A stretch of DNA of 64,000 bases. It comes from Myotis daubentonii. Lineage: Eukaryota; Chordata; Mammalia; Chiroptera; Vespertilionidae. The stretch lies in assembly GCF_963259705.1 (NCBI RefSeq), contig NC_081840.1, positions 113,494,074-113,558,073 of the forward strand. Direction: 5' to 3'. Position 1 is the stretch's first letter. The number at the start of each line of letters is the position of its first letter. A program made the translations under genes and the position numbers. A model generated the notes under the pieces. It searched no databases. It saw only the letters and a program-made list of their open reading frames with translations, and was not told the origin of the DNA. Positions 47,405-59,379 of this stretch are shown here, in pieces.

Positions 47405-47458
47405 TCTTCCTCCTCCTCCCCTCCCCCTTCTTTCCACTCTCTCTAAAAAAAAAAAAAT
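47244..47458 (+). mobile_element. Ves-type SINE with long CT tract
   Basis: The tRNA-like head (CCCAGTGGTTAGAGTGTTGG and GGTTTGATTCTCAGTTAAGA) is followed by a pure TC tract (47354-47401), a CCT-rich stretch and an A-rich tail (47447-47458). Confidence 0.8.
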
Positions 47459-47773
47459 CAATGGAAAAAATATCCTCAGGTGAGGATTAACAAAAAAAAA
47501 TAATAAGCTACTTATGGAGAAAAGCATAAAATAATTAAATTAGACATATAAACTGAGAAAGGTACAATATTAATATTATGTCATTCATATTAATATTATA
47601 TATTCATATTATGACACTGAAGGCTAAATATCATTAAAAAGTCAATTGTCTTCAAATTCAAAGGTATTCCAATCAAACAGATCAGTAGGGTTATTCATAA
47701 AACTTCATATGCTATTTTTAGAATGTATATAGAAGAAAGGACCAAGATTATTTTTCAAAAGTAGGGAAGGATC

Positions 47774-48003
47774 CTGCCAGCATGACTCAATGGTTGAGTG
47801 TCAACCTATGAACCAGGAAGTCATAGTTTGATTCCCAGTCAGGGCACATGCCTGGGTTGCAGGCTCGATCTCCAGTGCGGGGTGTACAGGAGGCAGCCAA
47901 TCAATGATTCTCTCTCATCATTGATGTTTCTCTCTCTCTCCCTCTCCCCCTTTCTCTCTCTCTCTCTTCCTCTCTGAAATCAATAAAAATATATTTAAAA
48001 AAA
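47774..48003 (+). mobile_element. Ves SINE
   Basis: The head CTGCCAGCATGACTCAATGG, box-B-like GTTTGATTCCCAGTCAGGGC, GTACAGGAGGCAGCCAATCA and a tail of AATCAATAAAAATATATTTA. Confidence 0.88.
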
Positions 48004-49522
48004 ACAAGGAAGGAAAGAAAGCGGCTTGAGAACGAAAGGAGAGGGAAGAAAAAGAAAGATTGGGGATCTACTTCTACTAGCTCTGACAACAAAATAGAAA
48101 GTTACAATTATTAAGAGAGTGTTATACTGAAACATGGATAGGTATCAGTTAGACAGGCAGAGAGGCCAGGCACAGACCCATGCATATGTGGATATTTAAT
48201 TTGCTAGAGGGAGATACTATCGAAGGCAGAGGGAAAGAAAGAAAGAATTCACTTTTCAATAAATGAAGAAAAAATGAAATTGGATTTCAACTTTACATTA
48301 CAAGCAAAAATCCATTTAAAGACCAACTTTAAAACTTTGTTAGACAGTATAGAGAAATATCTTTTTGTCCACAGCCTTATAAGGGATGATTTTTACTTCT
48401 GTGCCTCAAAAGACAGCAGAAATAAAAGAGATTTGTTTCTTTATCAACTGGAAAAGGTAAACAAAAAAAACCCAAAAAAACTTTTTACAATGGGCAAAGG
48501 ATAAGGCTATTCAGAAAAGGGGCAATCTCAATACTAAAGAAGAAAAAGGATGAAAGGCCAACCTCACTAGATATTCAAAATGAAATCTCAATGCAATACA
48601 ATTTCGTAGTTAAAAGATTAGGAAAAATAAAAAGGTCTGACATCAAGTTTCACCAAAGATGTGAAATTAAATAAATTCTCAGGTAGTACTGATGGAAATG
48701 TAATTTGGTACCATCCCCTTGGGAAAAACCTGGAGGTATCTGACAAAGTGTAGTAATGTGCATAATCCTGGCACCCAGCAAGCTTCTCTTAAGTATCCAC
48801 CACTGAGCACTGTTTTTCAAATACAGGTTGCAACCAATTTTTTATTGGTCAAGAAATCAATTCAGTACGTTGAGACCAACATTTTTAATGAGATAAAATC
48901 AAATCAAATAGGATATGCCAGAATGGATTACAGCAAGGGCAGGTGTAGTTTCATGAAACGCTTGCTCCCGGTATCTATAATGGACTCACATAATATGTAT
49001 TAAATAAGTGGGCCTCAATGTAAATGTTTTATTGCCATAAATTATGGCTAAAGATGTTTGAAAGCCACTGACCTAGAGACAGTGTTATATACATAGGCAC
49101 AAAAAGACATGTAAATAAAGTTAGCTGCATCACTCTTAATAACCAAAAATTAAAAATAATATTATTTTCCATAAATAGAAGAATGACTATTTATTTACAA
49201 TAATATAATGTAGTACTATATAACAATGAAAATTAGTGAACTAGAGCTACAGGTATCAACATAGATAAATCTCAAAACATAATGTTAATAAAAACAACTT
49301 ACAGAAGATACATACACTACTATGATAATACCATTTATAGGACATTTAAAAGAATGCAAAAGAATTACTTCATATTTTTAGGGATACAGACAGATACGGG
49401 GGAAAAACAGACATGCATGGGAATAAACACCAAATTCAGAATTGTAGTCACCTCTGAGGAGGAAGAACATGTGATGGGGGAGAGTTACACAGAAGGCCTC
49501 AACTATTATTTGAAACATTTTC

Positions 49523-49739
49523 TTTTTAAATATTTTATTGATTTTTTACAGAGAGGAAGGGAGAGAGATAGAGAGTTAGAAACATCGATAAGAGAGAAAC
49601 ATCGATCAGCTGCCTCCTGCACATCTCCCACTGGGGGTGTGCCCACAACCCAGGTACATGCCCTTGACCAGAATCGAACCTGGGACCTTTCAGTCCGCAG
49701 GCCTGAAAGGCCTATCCACTGAGCCAAACCGGTTTCGGC
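49523..49739 (-). mobile_element. Ves SINE with near-perfect TSD
   Basis: The minus-strand head at the right reads (complement) GCCGAAACCGGTTTGGCTCA. ATTTGAAACATTTT to the left and ATTTGCAACATTTT to the right form a 14-base duplication with one change. Confidence 0.92.
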
Positions 49740-49800
49740 TATTTGCAACATTTTTATTTATTAAGTTGATTAGTGGATATACAAATGTTAGAATATTCCT

Positions 49801-50765
49801 ATTCTTTTGGGAATGTCTGTAATGTTTTATAATGTTTTAAAAAAGAAAACCCCATGTAAACTAAAATGACATGGTTTAAAATTTCCAAGAAAAAGATCAG
49901 CAAATTTAACAAACAACTTTTCTACATCCAAAAAACGAGATCTATAACGAGATGGTGAAATACGTAGTGCATTCATTTCATGTCCTTCTCAAGATTCAAT
50001 GGGTGAAGCAAAACAAACAAACAAAAAACACAAAATGAGTAAATCCATGGAAATGCTTTAAAAAAAAGAGAGAATTATCAACAATAGATCAACATTTGAT
50101 GAATTTCAGGGAGCTGAAAAGCAGAGAGGATAATATCAGAGATGATCTTGAACAGAGAAAACTGCAGCTCAGAACTCACAAAAGAGCTGCTGCATTGCAA
50201 AGGCGGCAATCCTTTCTGACAGAATGCCATCCTGCTCCATGCTCCAAATCAGTACATTCAAAGCACAGGTGTGGACTGGTGGTTGACTGAATCAAGTGGA
50301 AGTGTAATTAAAGTTCTGTCTACTCAACAGCTATTCCAGAAATACCAACAAATCCACACACCCCCAGCCCACCTCTACCCCAGCCATGCACACATACAAC
50401 CACCTACAGAGCAGGTGGCGGAGGAAACCCTTAGTTGGAGAATTGGGATCTGGTCTCTAAATAAAGAGTATTTGTCAAGGAAGGATGGAGAGTGCAGGTG
50501 TTTTATCTATGGAGATAGTTAATAACTACTACAGTAGGACCAGAGGTGGAAAAGGAATGGCAGTTTCACCTGGAACAAAATTATATTAATTTCTAAAAGT
50601 TTAAAACATTATACATATAGTATCATTGTCAGGATAATAAGTATGATGCATATTAATTTATAGGAAATTGTGAGTATACATATAAGGATAAATAAGAAAC
50701 TTTACCCAACTCTTATTTTTTTAAAGCATTTCCACTATACCAAGCTGCCTCTTTAAGAATTGCAA
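49801..50765. other. Intronic sequence, nothing recognised
   Basis: No exon or repeat could be named here. Confidence 0.45.
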
Positions 50766-50958
50766 TAAGCCCAGCCTGTGTGCTCAGTGGTCATGGTTCA
50801 ATTCCCGGTCACAGCACATGCCTGGGTTGTAAGCTTGAACCCCAGTAAGGAGCATGCAGGAGGCAGCCAATCAATGATTCTGTCTCATCACTGATGTTTC
50901 CATCTCTTTCCCACTCCCTTCCTCTCTGAAATCAATAAAAATAGATTTAAAAAATAAA
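50766..50958 (+). mobile_element. Ves SINE, internally deleted, with TSD
   Basis: The head is shortened (GCCCAGCCTGTGTGCTCAGT directly to GTTCAATTCCCGGTCACAGC). The 8-base AATTGCAA flanks it at 50758-50765 and 50959-50966. Confidence 0.87.
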
Positions 50959-51323
50959 AATTGCAAAGAATATGATATTTATGCATGCCTTCACAGCTCC
51001 AAAACTCCTTATTTTTTCCCTTTGCAACAATTCATCAGCATTCATTAATAAACTTCTTTCCTATGAATTCTATACCCATGATAAAACAGAAAAGGATTCA
51101 GTATACATTTACACTGGCTGATTCATTTACTGATAATATTTCTATTCTGTTTTTAATTTTATATTTATATTTTAAAATAGAAAACACATAAATACTTCCC
51201 CAAATCAAAAAATATAAAGCTTAATAATTATGTCTGCAATTTAAGTTCAGAAGGAAACAGAATTACCTTAGCTGCTTGCTTTGCATAAATCAATGCTATA
51301 ATATTTATTTCATTTCCCTAAAG

Positions 51324-51568
51324 CCGTGGTCGGCAAACAGTGGCTTGTGAGCCACATGCGGCTCTTTGGCCCCTTGAGTGTGGCTCTTCCACAAAATACC
51401 ACGTGCGGGAGTGCACGTACAGTGCAGCTGAAAGTTCGTGGCTCATGCGCAGAAGTCGGTATTTTGTGGAAGAGTTGGTATTTTGTGGAAGAGCCACACT
51501 CAAGGGGCCAAAGAGCCGCATGTGGCTCGCGAGCCACGGTTTGCCGAGCCGCAGTTTGCCGACCACTG
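51324..51568. mobile_element. Palindromic hAT MITE with perfect TSD and internal duplications
   Basis: Same family as 30110-30320. Flanked by CCCTAAAG at 51316-51323 and 51569-51576. It is 34 bp longer than its relative because two short stretches are doubled: TTGGTATTTTGTGGAAGAG-like text around 51457-51492, and GTTTGCCGA...GTTTGCCGA near the right end. The first base pair of the left terminus is altered (CCGTGG for CAGTGG). Confidence 0.92.
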
Positions 51569-51618
51569 CCCTAAAGGAATGGCCAGGAATCACACATTGG
51601 TTCCATTTTAATACTTAC

Positions 51619-51762
51619 CACAAAAGTGATTTGATTGTGCCGCAAGTTAAGTTCAGTTAGTGAATCCAGCCCATTAAGATTATCAACGTGACTTAAAAGG
51701 TTCCTGGCAAGGTTTAAAACTCTCAAATCACACAAGTGATTCACATTTTCGATTTTGGCAAT
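51619..51762 (-). CDS. LRRC49: LRRC49 exon (144 bp), leucine-rich repeats
   Basis: A minus-strand exon of exactly 48 codons, phase 0 at both ends. The acceptor is CTTTAACAG just above 51762, the donor GTAAGTATT just below 51619. It encodes two leucine-rich repeats: IAKIENVNHLCDLRVLNLAR, then NLLSHVDNLNGLDSLTELNL, ending RHNQITFV. The repeats are of the SDS22-like 22-residue type. They match LRRC49 as I recall it, with few differences. LRRC49 is a non-catalytic subunit of the complex that adds glutamate chains to tubulin in cilia and neurons. The next exon (37443-37504) continues it in frame across a 14,114-bp intron. The upstream exon was not found. Confidence 0.9.
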
Positions 51763-52699
51763 CTGTTAAAGATGAGGAAGAGATGGTTAGCAGGCATAAA
51801 TCTCAGATATGTACGTTATAAAAACCAAAACTTAACTATACAGCCATTGGACTAAGTGACCATTTATATGAAGACATTTAAAACTCTATTTCTCATCTTG
51901 GTGACATCAGAGGAATGGCAGCATGAGAGATCCCCTTGGTCTCTCCCCTTGAAGTTTCAACAATTTGAACAGCTAAAATTCAACAAAGGATTCCCTGCTC
52001 AACTCACAAACACAACTGAGATCTGCATATTGAAACATATAAAGGTGAGCAAGTGGGAGTGAACAGGGGAAGCGAGAAGTGAGAAGAGCTCAAGGAGCCA
52101 TGGACTCAGCCTTGCAGCCAGAAGCTCACTGCAGGGCTCAGCCCAGAGGGAAGAGGAGTCAGGTTGTGAATGGCACTCCCTTCAACTCAGAGGAGGAAAG
52201 AGATTTAGTCAGCATTCATGCAGGAGTGGAGAGTATAAGCTGCAGGTGAGCCCAGTGACCTGGGCAGGGATGAAACACACAAGTAAAGCCACAGTTATTT
52301 GGCCATGGAGCCTGGCCACCTTCCCTTAACCACCAAAAGCTTGCCTCCCCTCACCCATCATGTAGGGTTGCAGACAGCTCACCCCACAACTGCACAATGA
52401 GGCTACACTGCCAACGACGTATGGCCAAGGGAGAAAGCACTGGGATTTCACAAATTTGGAGCCACATTGCCCACCATGTTCCCCTATAAGATTAGTCTCC
52501 TGAGACCTGGGTGACTGGATCTCAGGGAAAGCGCCCACCTTCTCAGGGAACAAAGGCCATTCTCTACCACCCCCACAGAAACTTGAAAAACCAGAGAAGT
52601 GCAAGAGAGCTAAAAAAAAAAAACAAAAAAAACACCTTATAATCCAATGCCACCTACTGGAAAACAAAGAGAGACTTCTTACCAATCTATTAGAAAAGT

Positions 52700-53680
52700 G
52701 CCAATCATACATAGATGCCTAGAAAGAAAAGGAATCCATCAAATACCATGAATAGCCAAGATTACAAGGCAGCTCAGAAAGAAAATGGAAAATCTCTAGA
52801 AAATAAACTTAAAGACATAGAAATATGTTATTTAAATGACAGAGGATTCAAGATTGCAGTTCTGAAAAACTCAAGATTCAAGAAAACACAGATAGGCAGT
52901 TTAATAAACTCAGACACCAAATAAGGAAACAAAGAAATGGAAACTTTACAAAAGAACCAAATAGAAATTCTGAAGATGAAGAACTCAATAAAAGAGATCA
53001 AGAATGAACTAGCGAGCATAGGAAGTAGAGCGGACTAGATGGGGAAAGAATTAGTAATATCAAAGATAGAAATCTAGAAATAATGCAGAGGGAAGAAGAG
53101 AGAGGCATGAGCATAAAACAACAACAACAAAAGAACTCTACAAGAACTATCTGACTCCATCAGAAAGCAATACAGAAATAATATGTATTCCAGAAGAAAA
53201 AGAGAGGGAGTAGGGAACAGAGAGCTTATTCTAACAAACAGTTGATGTGAACTTCCCAAATCTATGGGAAGAGCTAATTCCTTTAATCCAGGTAGCAAAC
53301 AGAACACCTAATTACCTTAATCCAAAAAGACCTTCTCCAGGCACACTGTACTAAAACTGCCAAAATTAATTACAAAGAAAGAATTATCAAAGCAGCCAGA
53401 AAAAAGAAGAAAGTAACCCATAAAGTAAAGCCCAATAGGATATGATAATACTTCTCAGCAGAAATGCTACAAGCCAGAAGAGAGTGGATCTGAATACTCA
53501 AACTACTGAAAGAAAGAAATTACCAGCCTAGAATAATATATCCAGCAAAGTCATCGTTCAAATATGAAAAAGAAATAAAGACTTTTCCAGATGTACAGAT
53601 GCTGAGGGAATTTATCACCAGAAAACCTCCATTGCAGGAATTACTCGAAGGGGTTATTCTATCTAAAACAAAGCATAATA
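52700..53680 (+). pseudogene. L1 ORF1 relic
   Basis: A frame at 52715-52924 reads LENKLKDIEICYLNDRGFKI and NSRFKKTQIG, and downstream text (LLYPAKSSF-like, about 53520-53570) is the familiar C-terminal block of L1 ORF1p. Stops are frequent and there is no usable frame. Confidence 0.6.
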
Positions 53681-53849
53681 CTATGAGTAAGATCATCAAC
53701 AGACTTACAGCATAAACAAATAATCTGTGATAACAGTAACATAAAAGTAGAGGGGGTAGAGGTCTCAATTTGCAAAGAAGGATGGATATCAGATGCATTA
53801 AAAAAAGGACTACTGCATATATGAAACTTTTTCATAAACCTAATGGTAA

Positions 53850-53850
<1 letters not shown>

Positions 53851-53890
<40 letters not shown>
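53851..53890. repeat. (CA)n microsatellite
   Basis: A pure CA run inside the old L1, followed by CACACTCACACTCACACAG variants. Confidence 0.95.
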
Positions 53891-53895
<5 letters not shown>

Positions 53896-54301
53896 ACTCA
53901 CACAGAAACACATAACTTAAAAAAAAAGAGGAAAAAAGAAAAAAAAGTATGAAAAACAGACAGAAACACAAAGGATAAGAACCAATGGAGGCACATAGCT
54001 ACCAGAAAACAAAAAATAATATCATTATAGAGAATCCTCATACATCAATAAGTACCCTAAATGTAAATGGACTTAATTCACCAAGAAGAAGGTAATAGCA
54101 TACAGGATCAAAAACAAAACCCAACCATATGCTGCCATCAGGACACACATCTAAGCTGCAAAGACAAAAACAGATTCAAAGTGAAAAATAAATCTCCAAG
54201 CAAACAGAATCCATAGAAAAGCAGGTGTAGCCAAACTTATACCTGAGAAAATAGATTTCAAGATAACAAAAGTAATAAGAGACAAAGATGGACATTTTAT
54301 A

Positions 54302-56253
54302 ATGATGAAGGGGACAGTACATTTAGAAGACATAACACTTCTCAATATATATGTACTCAGTCAGGGAGCACAAAAATATATAAAGCAACTACTAACAGAA
54401 CTAAAAGGAGAAACTGACAAAAACACAATTGTAGTAGGGGACCTAAATACTCTACTGAAAGCTCTAGATCGATCATCCAAACAGAAAATCAGTAAAGAAA
54501 TATCGTTAAGTGACACATTAGACCTAATGCACATAATCAATATATACAGAACTTTTCATCTCAACACAAAAATATGGATTCTTCTTTAGTCCACATGGAA
54601 CAGTCTCAAGGATAGACCATATGTTGGGACACAAACCTATCCTTAACAAATTTTAGAGGACTGAAATCATACCAAGCATATTCTCTGACCACAATGTTTT
54701 GAAATTAGAAAACAACTGCAGAAAGGCAGTAAAAACCCCTACAAATATTTAGAGATTAAACAAAATACTACTAAAAAATGACTGGGTTAAAAGCAGAAAT
54801 AAAAGGTCAGACCAAAAGATATAGCAAGACAAAAGAGAATGACAATATGGCATATCAAAACTTCTGGAATGCAGTGAAAACAGTAATAAAAGGAAGTTTA
54901 TATCATTACAGGCCTATCTGAAGAAACAAGAAAAATCTCAAGTAAATAACCTAATATTACATCTTAAAAAAAACTAATAAAGAATGCCCTAACTGGTTCT
55001 CAGTGGGTAGAGCGTCAGCCTGCGGACTGAAGGGTCCTGGGTTCGATTCCAGTCAAGGGCACATGCCTGGGTTGCAGGCTTAATCCCCATTAGGGGACGT
55101 GCAGGAGGTAGCTAATCAATGACACTCTCTCATCATTGATGTTTCTATCTCTCTCTCTCCCTCTCCCTTCCTCTCTGAAATCAATAAAGATACATATATT
55201 AAAAAAAACTAATAAAGAAGAGCAAAAGCAGCCCAAAATCAGCAGAAAAAAAGGAAATCATAAAAATTAGAGAGGAACTGAATGAAATACAGAACCAAAA
55301 GACTATAGAAGAAATTAATACAGCAAAGTGCTGGTTCTTTGAAAAGATTAATAAAATTAACAAACCCCTCGCTAGACTCACTAAGGAAAAGAGAGAAAAG
55401 AGTCATATATACAAAAATCAGAAATAAAAGAGAAGTTACCACAGACATTACTGTTATATAAAGGATCATACTAGAATACTAAGAAATACTATATGTCAGC
55501 CACCAAATTCAATAATCTAGAAGAAATGGATAAATACCTAGAAATATATAACCTTCCTAGACTGGATCATGAAGAAATAGAAAATATAAATAGACTGATC
55601 AACAGTGAGGAAATTGAAGCAACCATTAAAAAAAAAAAAAACACAACTAAACAAACAAAAAAAAACCTCCAGGAACAGATGGTTCTATTAGTGAATTCTA
55701 CCAAACATTCAAAGAAGATCTGATATCTCTTCTTCTCAAACTCTTCCAAAAAACTGAAGATAAAGCAATGCTTCCTAACATATTTTATGAGACCAACATA
55801 ACCCTAATACCAAAACCTGACAAGAATAACACATAAAAAAGAAAACTATAGACCAATATCTCTAATTAATACAGAGGCAAAAATCCTAAATATATAAAAT
55901 ACTAGCAAATTGAATACAACAATACATTAAAAAATAAAACATCACAGTCAAGTAGGGGTCATTCCAGGGGCATAAAGATGGTTCAACATACACAAATCAA
56001 TCAATGTAATACACCACATTAACAAAAGAAAGGATAAAAATCACATTATCTCATCAATAGATATAGAAAAAGCATTTGGTAAGATACAACATCCATTTAT
56101 GATTAAAATACTCAATAAGATAGGTAAAGAAAGTACCTTAATATATTAAAGGCCACATAAGACAAACCCTCAGCTAATGGTGAAAATTGAAAGTTTTTCC
56201 TCTAAGATCAGGAACAAGACAAGGATGCCGACTCTCACCACTCTTATTTAACA
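54302..56253 (+). pseudogene. L1 ORF2 relic (endonuclease end to reverse transcriptase)
   Basis: Frames such as 54302-54589 (TIVVGDLNTLLKALDRSSKQ) match the L1 endonuclease GDFNT block. 55493-55723 and the text near 56187-56250 (FPLRSGTRQGCRLSPLLFNT) match the conserved polymerase blocks. The polymerase motif FADDVILYV follows beyond the Helitron array, at about 59814-59840. It is inactive through many stops. Confidence 0.75.
54985..55200 (+). mobile_element. Ves SINE with perfect 19-bp TSD
   Basis: The head GCCCTAACTGGTTCTCAGTG, GGTTCGATTCCAGTCAAGGG and tail AATCAATAAAGATACATATA. The 19-base A8-CTAATAAAGAA duplication is exact at 54966-54984 and 55201-55219. It lies in L1 ORF2. Confidence 0.95.
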
Positions 56254-56633
56254 CTAGAGGCCCAGTGCACGAATCGTGCATGAGTGGGGTCCGGCTGGCC
56301 TGCCACAATTGGGGGCATGGCCAGCCATGGGGAGGGGCTATGGGCAGTCAACTGGTCCCACCCCTAATTGGGATGGAGGGGGCCAATGGGGGGTGGGGCC
56401 AGCTGGAGGGAGGGGCCATGGGCGGCCAGCTGGCCCTGCCCCTGATCAGGGGATGGGCGATTAGAGGTGGGGCTGGTGTGGAGAGGGGCCATGGGTGGTT
56501 GGCCAGCCAGCCCCACTCTCAATTGGAGGGGGGGACTGATTGGTCACCTCAGTGAGCATCATAGTGACAAGTCATTTCAGACATCTGGTCGTTCCATCGT
56601 TCTGGTCACTTGGCTTTTATATATACATATATA
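56254..56633 (-). mobile_element. Helitron, array member 1
   Basis: The 3' CTAG at 56254-56257 is followed by hairpin GTGCACGAATCGTGCA. Its interior GGGGTCCGGCTGGCCTGCC resembles the element at 6392-6540. Its 5' end is the complement of CTTTTATATATACATATAT. Confidence 0.8.
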
Positions 56634-57854
56634 CTAGGGGCCCGGTGCACGAAATTCGTGCACTGGATGTGTGTGGGGGGGGAGTGTCCCTCAGCCCAGC
56701 CTGCCCCCTCTCACATACTGGGAGCCCTCAGACGTTGACCCCCATCACCCTCCAATCGCAGGATCGGCCCCTTGCCCAGGCCTGTCGCCTCTGACAGAGG
56801 CATCAGGCCTGGGCAGGGGACCCTCATTTCCCCCATCACTGGTTCTGCCCCCAGCCCCCTCCGATTGCTGGCTCTGCCCCTTGCCCAGGCCTGATGCCTC
56901 AACCAGAGGCGTAGACCGCCATCACCCTCCAATCGCCTGATCGGCCCCTTGCCCAGGCCTGACGCCTCCGCCAGAGGTGTCAGGCTTGGACAGGGGACCC
57001 CCATCTCCCCCCGATCACTGGCTCTGGCCCGTGCCCAGGCCTGAGGCCTCTGGCCTAGGAATCATGTCTGGGCAGGGGACCCCCATATCCCTCTGATCGC
57101 TTGCTCCACCCCCCGCCCAAGCCTGATGCCTCTGACCCAGGCTTCAGGCCTGGGCAAGGGGACCATCATATACCCCCAATCCCCGGCTCCACCCCCCACC
57201 CAGGCCTGATGCCTCGGCCAGAGGAGTTGACCCTCATCACCCTCCGATCACCAATCACCGGATCGGCCCCTTGACCAGGCCTGAGGCCTCTGGCAGAGGT
57301 GTCAGGCCTGGGCAGGGGACCCCCAGCTCCCCGCGGTTGCAGGCTCCGCCCCTGCCCAGGCCTAAGGCTCTGGCTGAGGCGTCGGCTCGGGCAGCGGGAA
57401 CCTGCAGCTGCAGTGGCCCCGCGATCGTGGGCTTCGCTTTAGGCCCAGGCAAGGGACCCCTGGCTCCCGGGACTGCCAGCTTCGACCGTGTCCAGCTCCC
57501 ATCGCTGGCTCCACCCCTACTTCCTGCTATCACTGGCCAGGGCGGCAAAGGAGCCTGATTCTCCGATCATGTCTGGGGGTCAGGGCAAAGGCGGCCCCAG
57601 GGCCGCCTTTGCCCTGCCCCCCAGCTCTTAGCTCCCCCCTGGGTTTCCGATCACTGTCAGTGGCAGGAGGCTTGCTTCTTCCTGCTTTCCCTTTTGCCTC
57701 CCTGCATTGTGCCTACATATGCAAATTAACCGCCATCTTGTTGGCAGTTAACTGCCAATCTTAGTTGGCAGTTAATTTGCATATAGCCCTGATTAGCCAA
57801 TGAAAAGGGTATCGTCGTACGCCAATTACCATTTTTCTCTTTTATTAGTGTTGA
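56634..57854 (-). mobile_element. Helitron, array member 2 (same family as 33143-34182)
   Basis: The 3' CTAG at 56634-56637 carries GTGCACGAAATTCGTGCAC. Interior and 5' end (complement TCAACACTAATAAAAGAGAA, then ATGGTAATTGGCGTACGACG) follow the plus-strand Helitron at 33143-34182 block by block. Length is 1,221 bp. Confidence 0.9.
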
Positions 57855-58807
57855 CTAGAGGCCCGGTGCACAAAAATTTGTGCACTGGCGGGGGGGAGGT
57901 ATACCTCAGCCCCACTTGTGCCCTCTCACAGTCTGGGACCCCTCAGGAAATAACAACCTGCTGGCTCAGGCTCGCTCCTAGGTGACAGAGGGCAGGCGCA
58001 ATCCCTAGGTTCAGCCCCTGGCTGGGCTCAAAGCAGGGCCAATTGGGGAGTTGGGGCGCCACCCCCTGTCATGCACAGAGCAGGGTGGATCAGGAGGTTG
58101 CGATGCCACCCTCAGTCACGCTCAGGGTAGGGCCGACTGGGGGATTGGGGCGCCGCCCCGTCACACTCAAGGCAGGGTCGATGGGGAGGTTGCGGTACCA
58201 CCCCCTGTCATGCACAGAGCAGGGCCAATCAGGGGGGTTGGGGCTCCGCACCCTGTCACACACAGAGCAGGGCCCATCAGGGGGGTTGGGGCTCCATACC
58301 CTGTCACGCACAGAGCAGGGCCCATCAGGGGGTTGGGGAGCTCCCCCCTGTCATGCACAGAGCAGGGCCAATCAGGGGGTTGTGATGCCACCCTCAGTCA
58401 CACTCAGGGTAGGGACAATTGGGGGATTTGGGCACCGCCCCCTGTCACATTCAAGGCAGGGTCAATGGGGAGGTTGGGGCGCCGCCCCGTCACCCACAGA
58501 GCAGGGCCAATCAGGGGGTTGGGGCACTTCCCTCTGTCACACTCAGGGCAGGGCCAATGGGGAGGTTGCGGCTCCACCCTGTCACACACAGAGCAGGGCC
58601 GATCAGGGGGTTGGGGCTCCTTCCCCTGTCACGAACAGAGCAAGGCTGATAGGGAGGTTGTGGCCCCGCCCCCTGTCACACACAGAGCCGCAGGGCGATC
58701 AGGGGGTTTGGGCGCTGCCCCCTGTCACGCTGATCCTGGTGCCAGCAGGCCTCGCTGCTCCACTGATCCCGGTGCTGAGAGGCTTATTACCCTTTTACTA
58801 TATAGGA
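57855..58807 (-). mobile_element. Helitron B' (pair A'+B', copy 2)
   Basis: The 3' CTAG is at 57855-57858 with GTGCACAAAAATTTGTGCAC. The interior minisatellite (58030-58740) has a unit of about 60 bp with AGAGCAGGGCCAATCAGGGG. The 5' end is the complement of CCTTTTACTATATAGGA, joined to A'. It leaves long open frames (255 and 268 codons) that come from the repeat, not from a gene. Confidence 0.85.
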
Positions 58808-59375
58808 TAGAGGCATGGTGCATGGGTGGGGGCCGGATGGTTTCTCCTGAAGGGTGACCTGGATCAGGGTGGGGGTCCTCACTAGGGTGCCTGGCCAGTC
58901 TGGGTGAAGGGCTGAGGGCCGTCTTCAGGCTGGCGGGTGACTGAAGCTACCAACCTCTCCTTTTTTCCTTTTTTTTCTTATTCTTAGATTTATGGCTGTC
59001 ACTGGAGCTGAGAGCCGGCTTTAGCTGTGAGACCTCGCTGCTGAAAGCAGGTTTCTGGCTTTGTTTACCTTCTGTATTTAAAACTTTGTTGCGACTCCAG
59101 CTCTGGGATCCCGGCTGACTGAAAGCAGGTTTCTGGGGTTTTGTTTAGCTTCTATATTTGTAACAATGTTTCTTAGCAGCTCAGAGCCCAGCAGCAGCAG
59201 GCAGGGAACCTGGCTTCCTCCGTCACTGGAGCAAGCAAGCCTCCTGTTCATGTCAGTAGCCTGGCTGTCGGCCGCCATCTTGGCTGGCAGTTAATTTGCA
59301 TATTGCCCTGATTAGCCAATGGGAAGGGTAGCGAAGTTACAGCTAATTACCATGTTTCTCTTTTATTAGATAGGA
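58808..59375 (-). mobile_element. Helitron A' (pair A'+B', copy 2)
   Basis: Begins TAGAGGCATGGTGCATGGGT at the junction. The interior CACTGGAGCTGAGAGCC and GAAAGCAGGTTTCTGG blocks match 24588-25218. The 5' end is the complement of TCTTTTATTAGATAGGA. Confidence 0.85.
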
Positions 59376-59379
59376 TAGA

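Larger units (their letters stand above)
44560..49800 (+). mobile_element. Very old LINE-1 (L1M-type), interrupted
   Basis: Degraded L1 ORF2 text is recognisable in pieces: near 45000-45230, 46490-47240 (for example AAGTACAGGCCAATCTCATT), 47480-47770 and 48060-49500, all plus strand and in L1 order. The insertions are SPIN, a Helitron and three SINEs. All frames are broken. Boundaries are approximate. Confidence 0.6.

Noticed and set aside
56187..56555. 122-codon frame as a gene
   Set aside because: It starts in L1 ORF2 and runs into a Helitron, so it crosses an insertion border.
58043..58857. Two overlapping 255- and 268-codon open frames
   Set aside because: They lie in a Helitron minisatellite and are open in several frames at once because the unit lacks stops. 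There is no start context, domain or codon bias.
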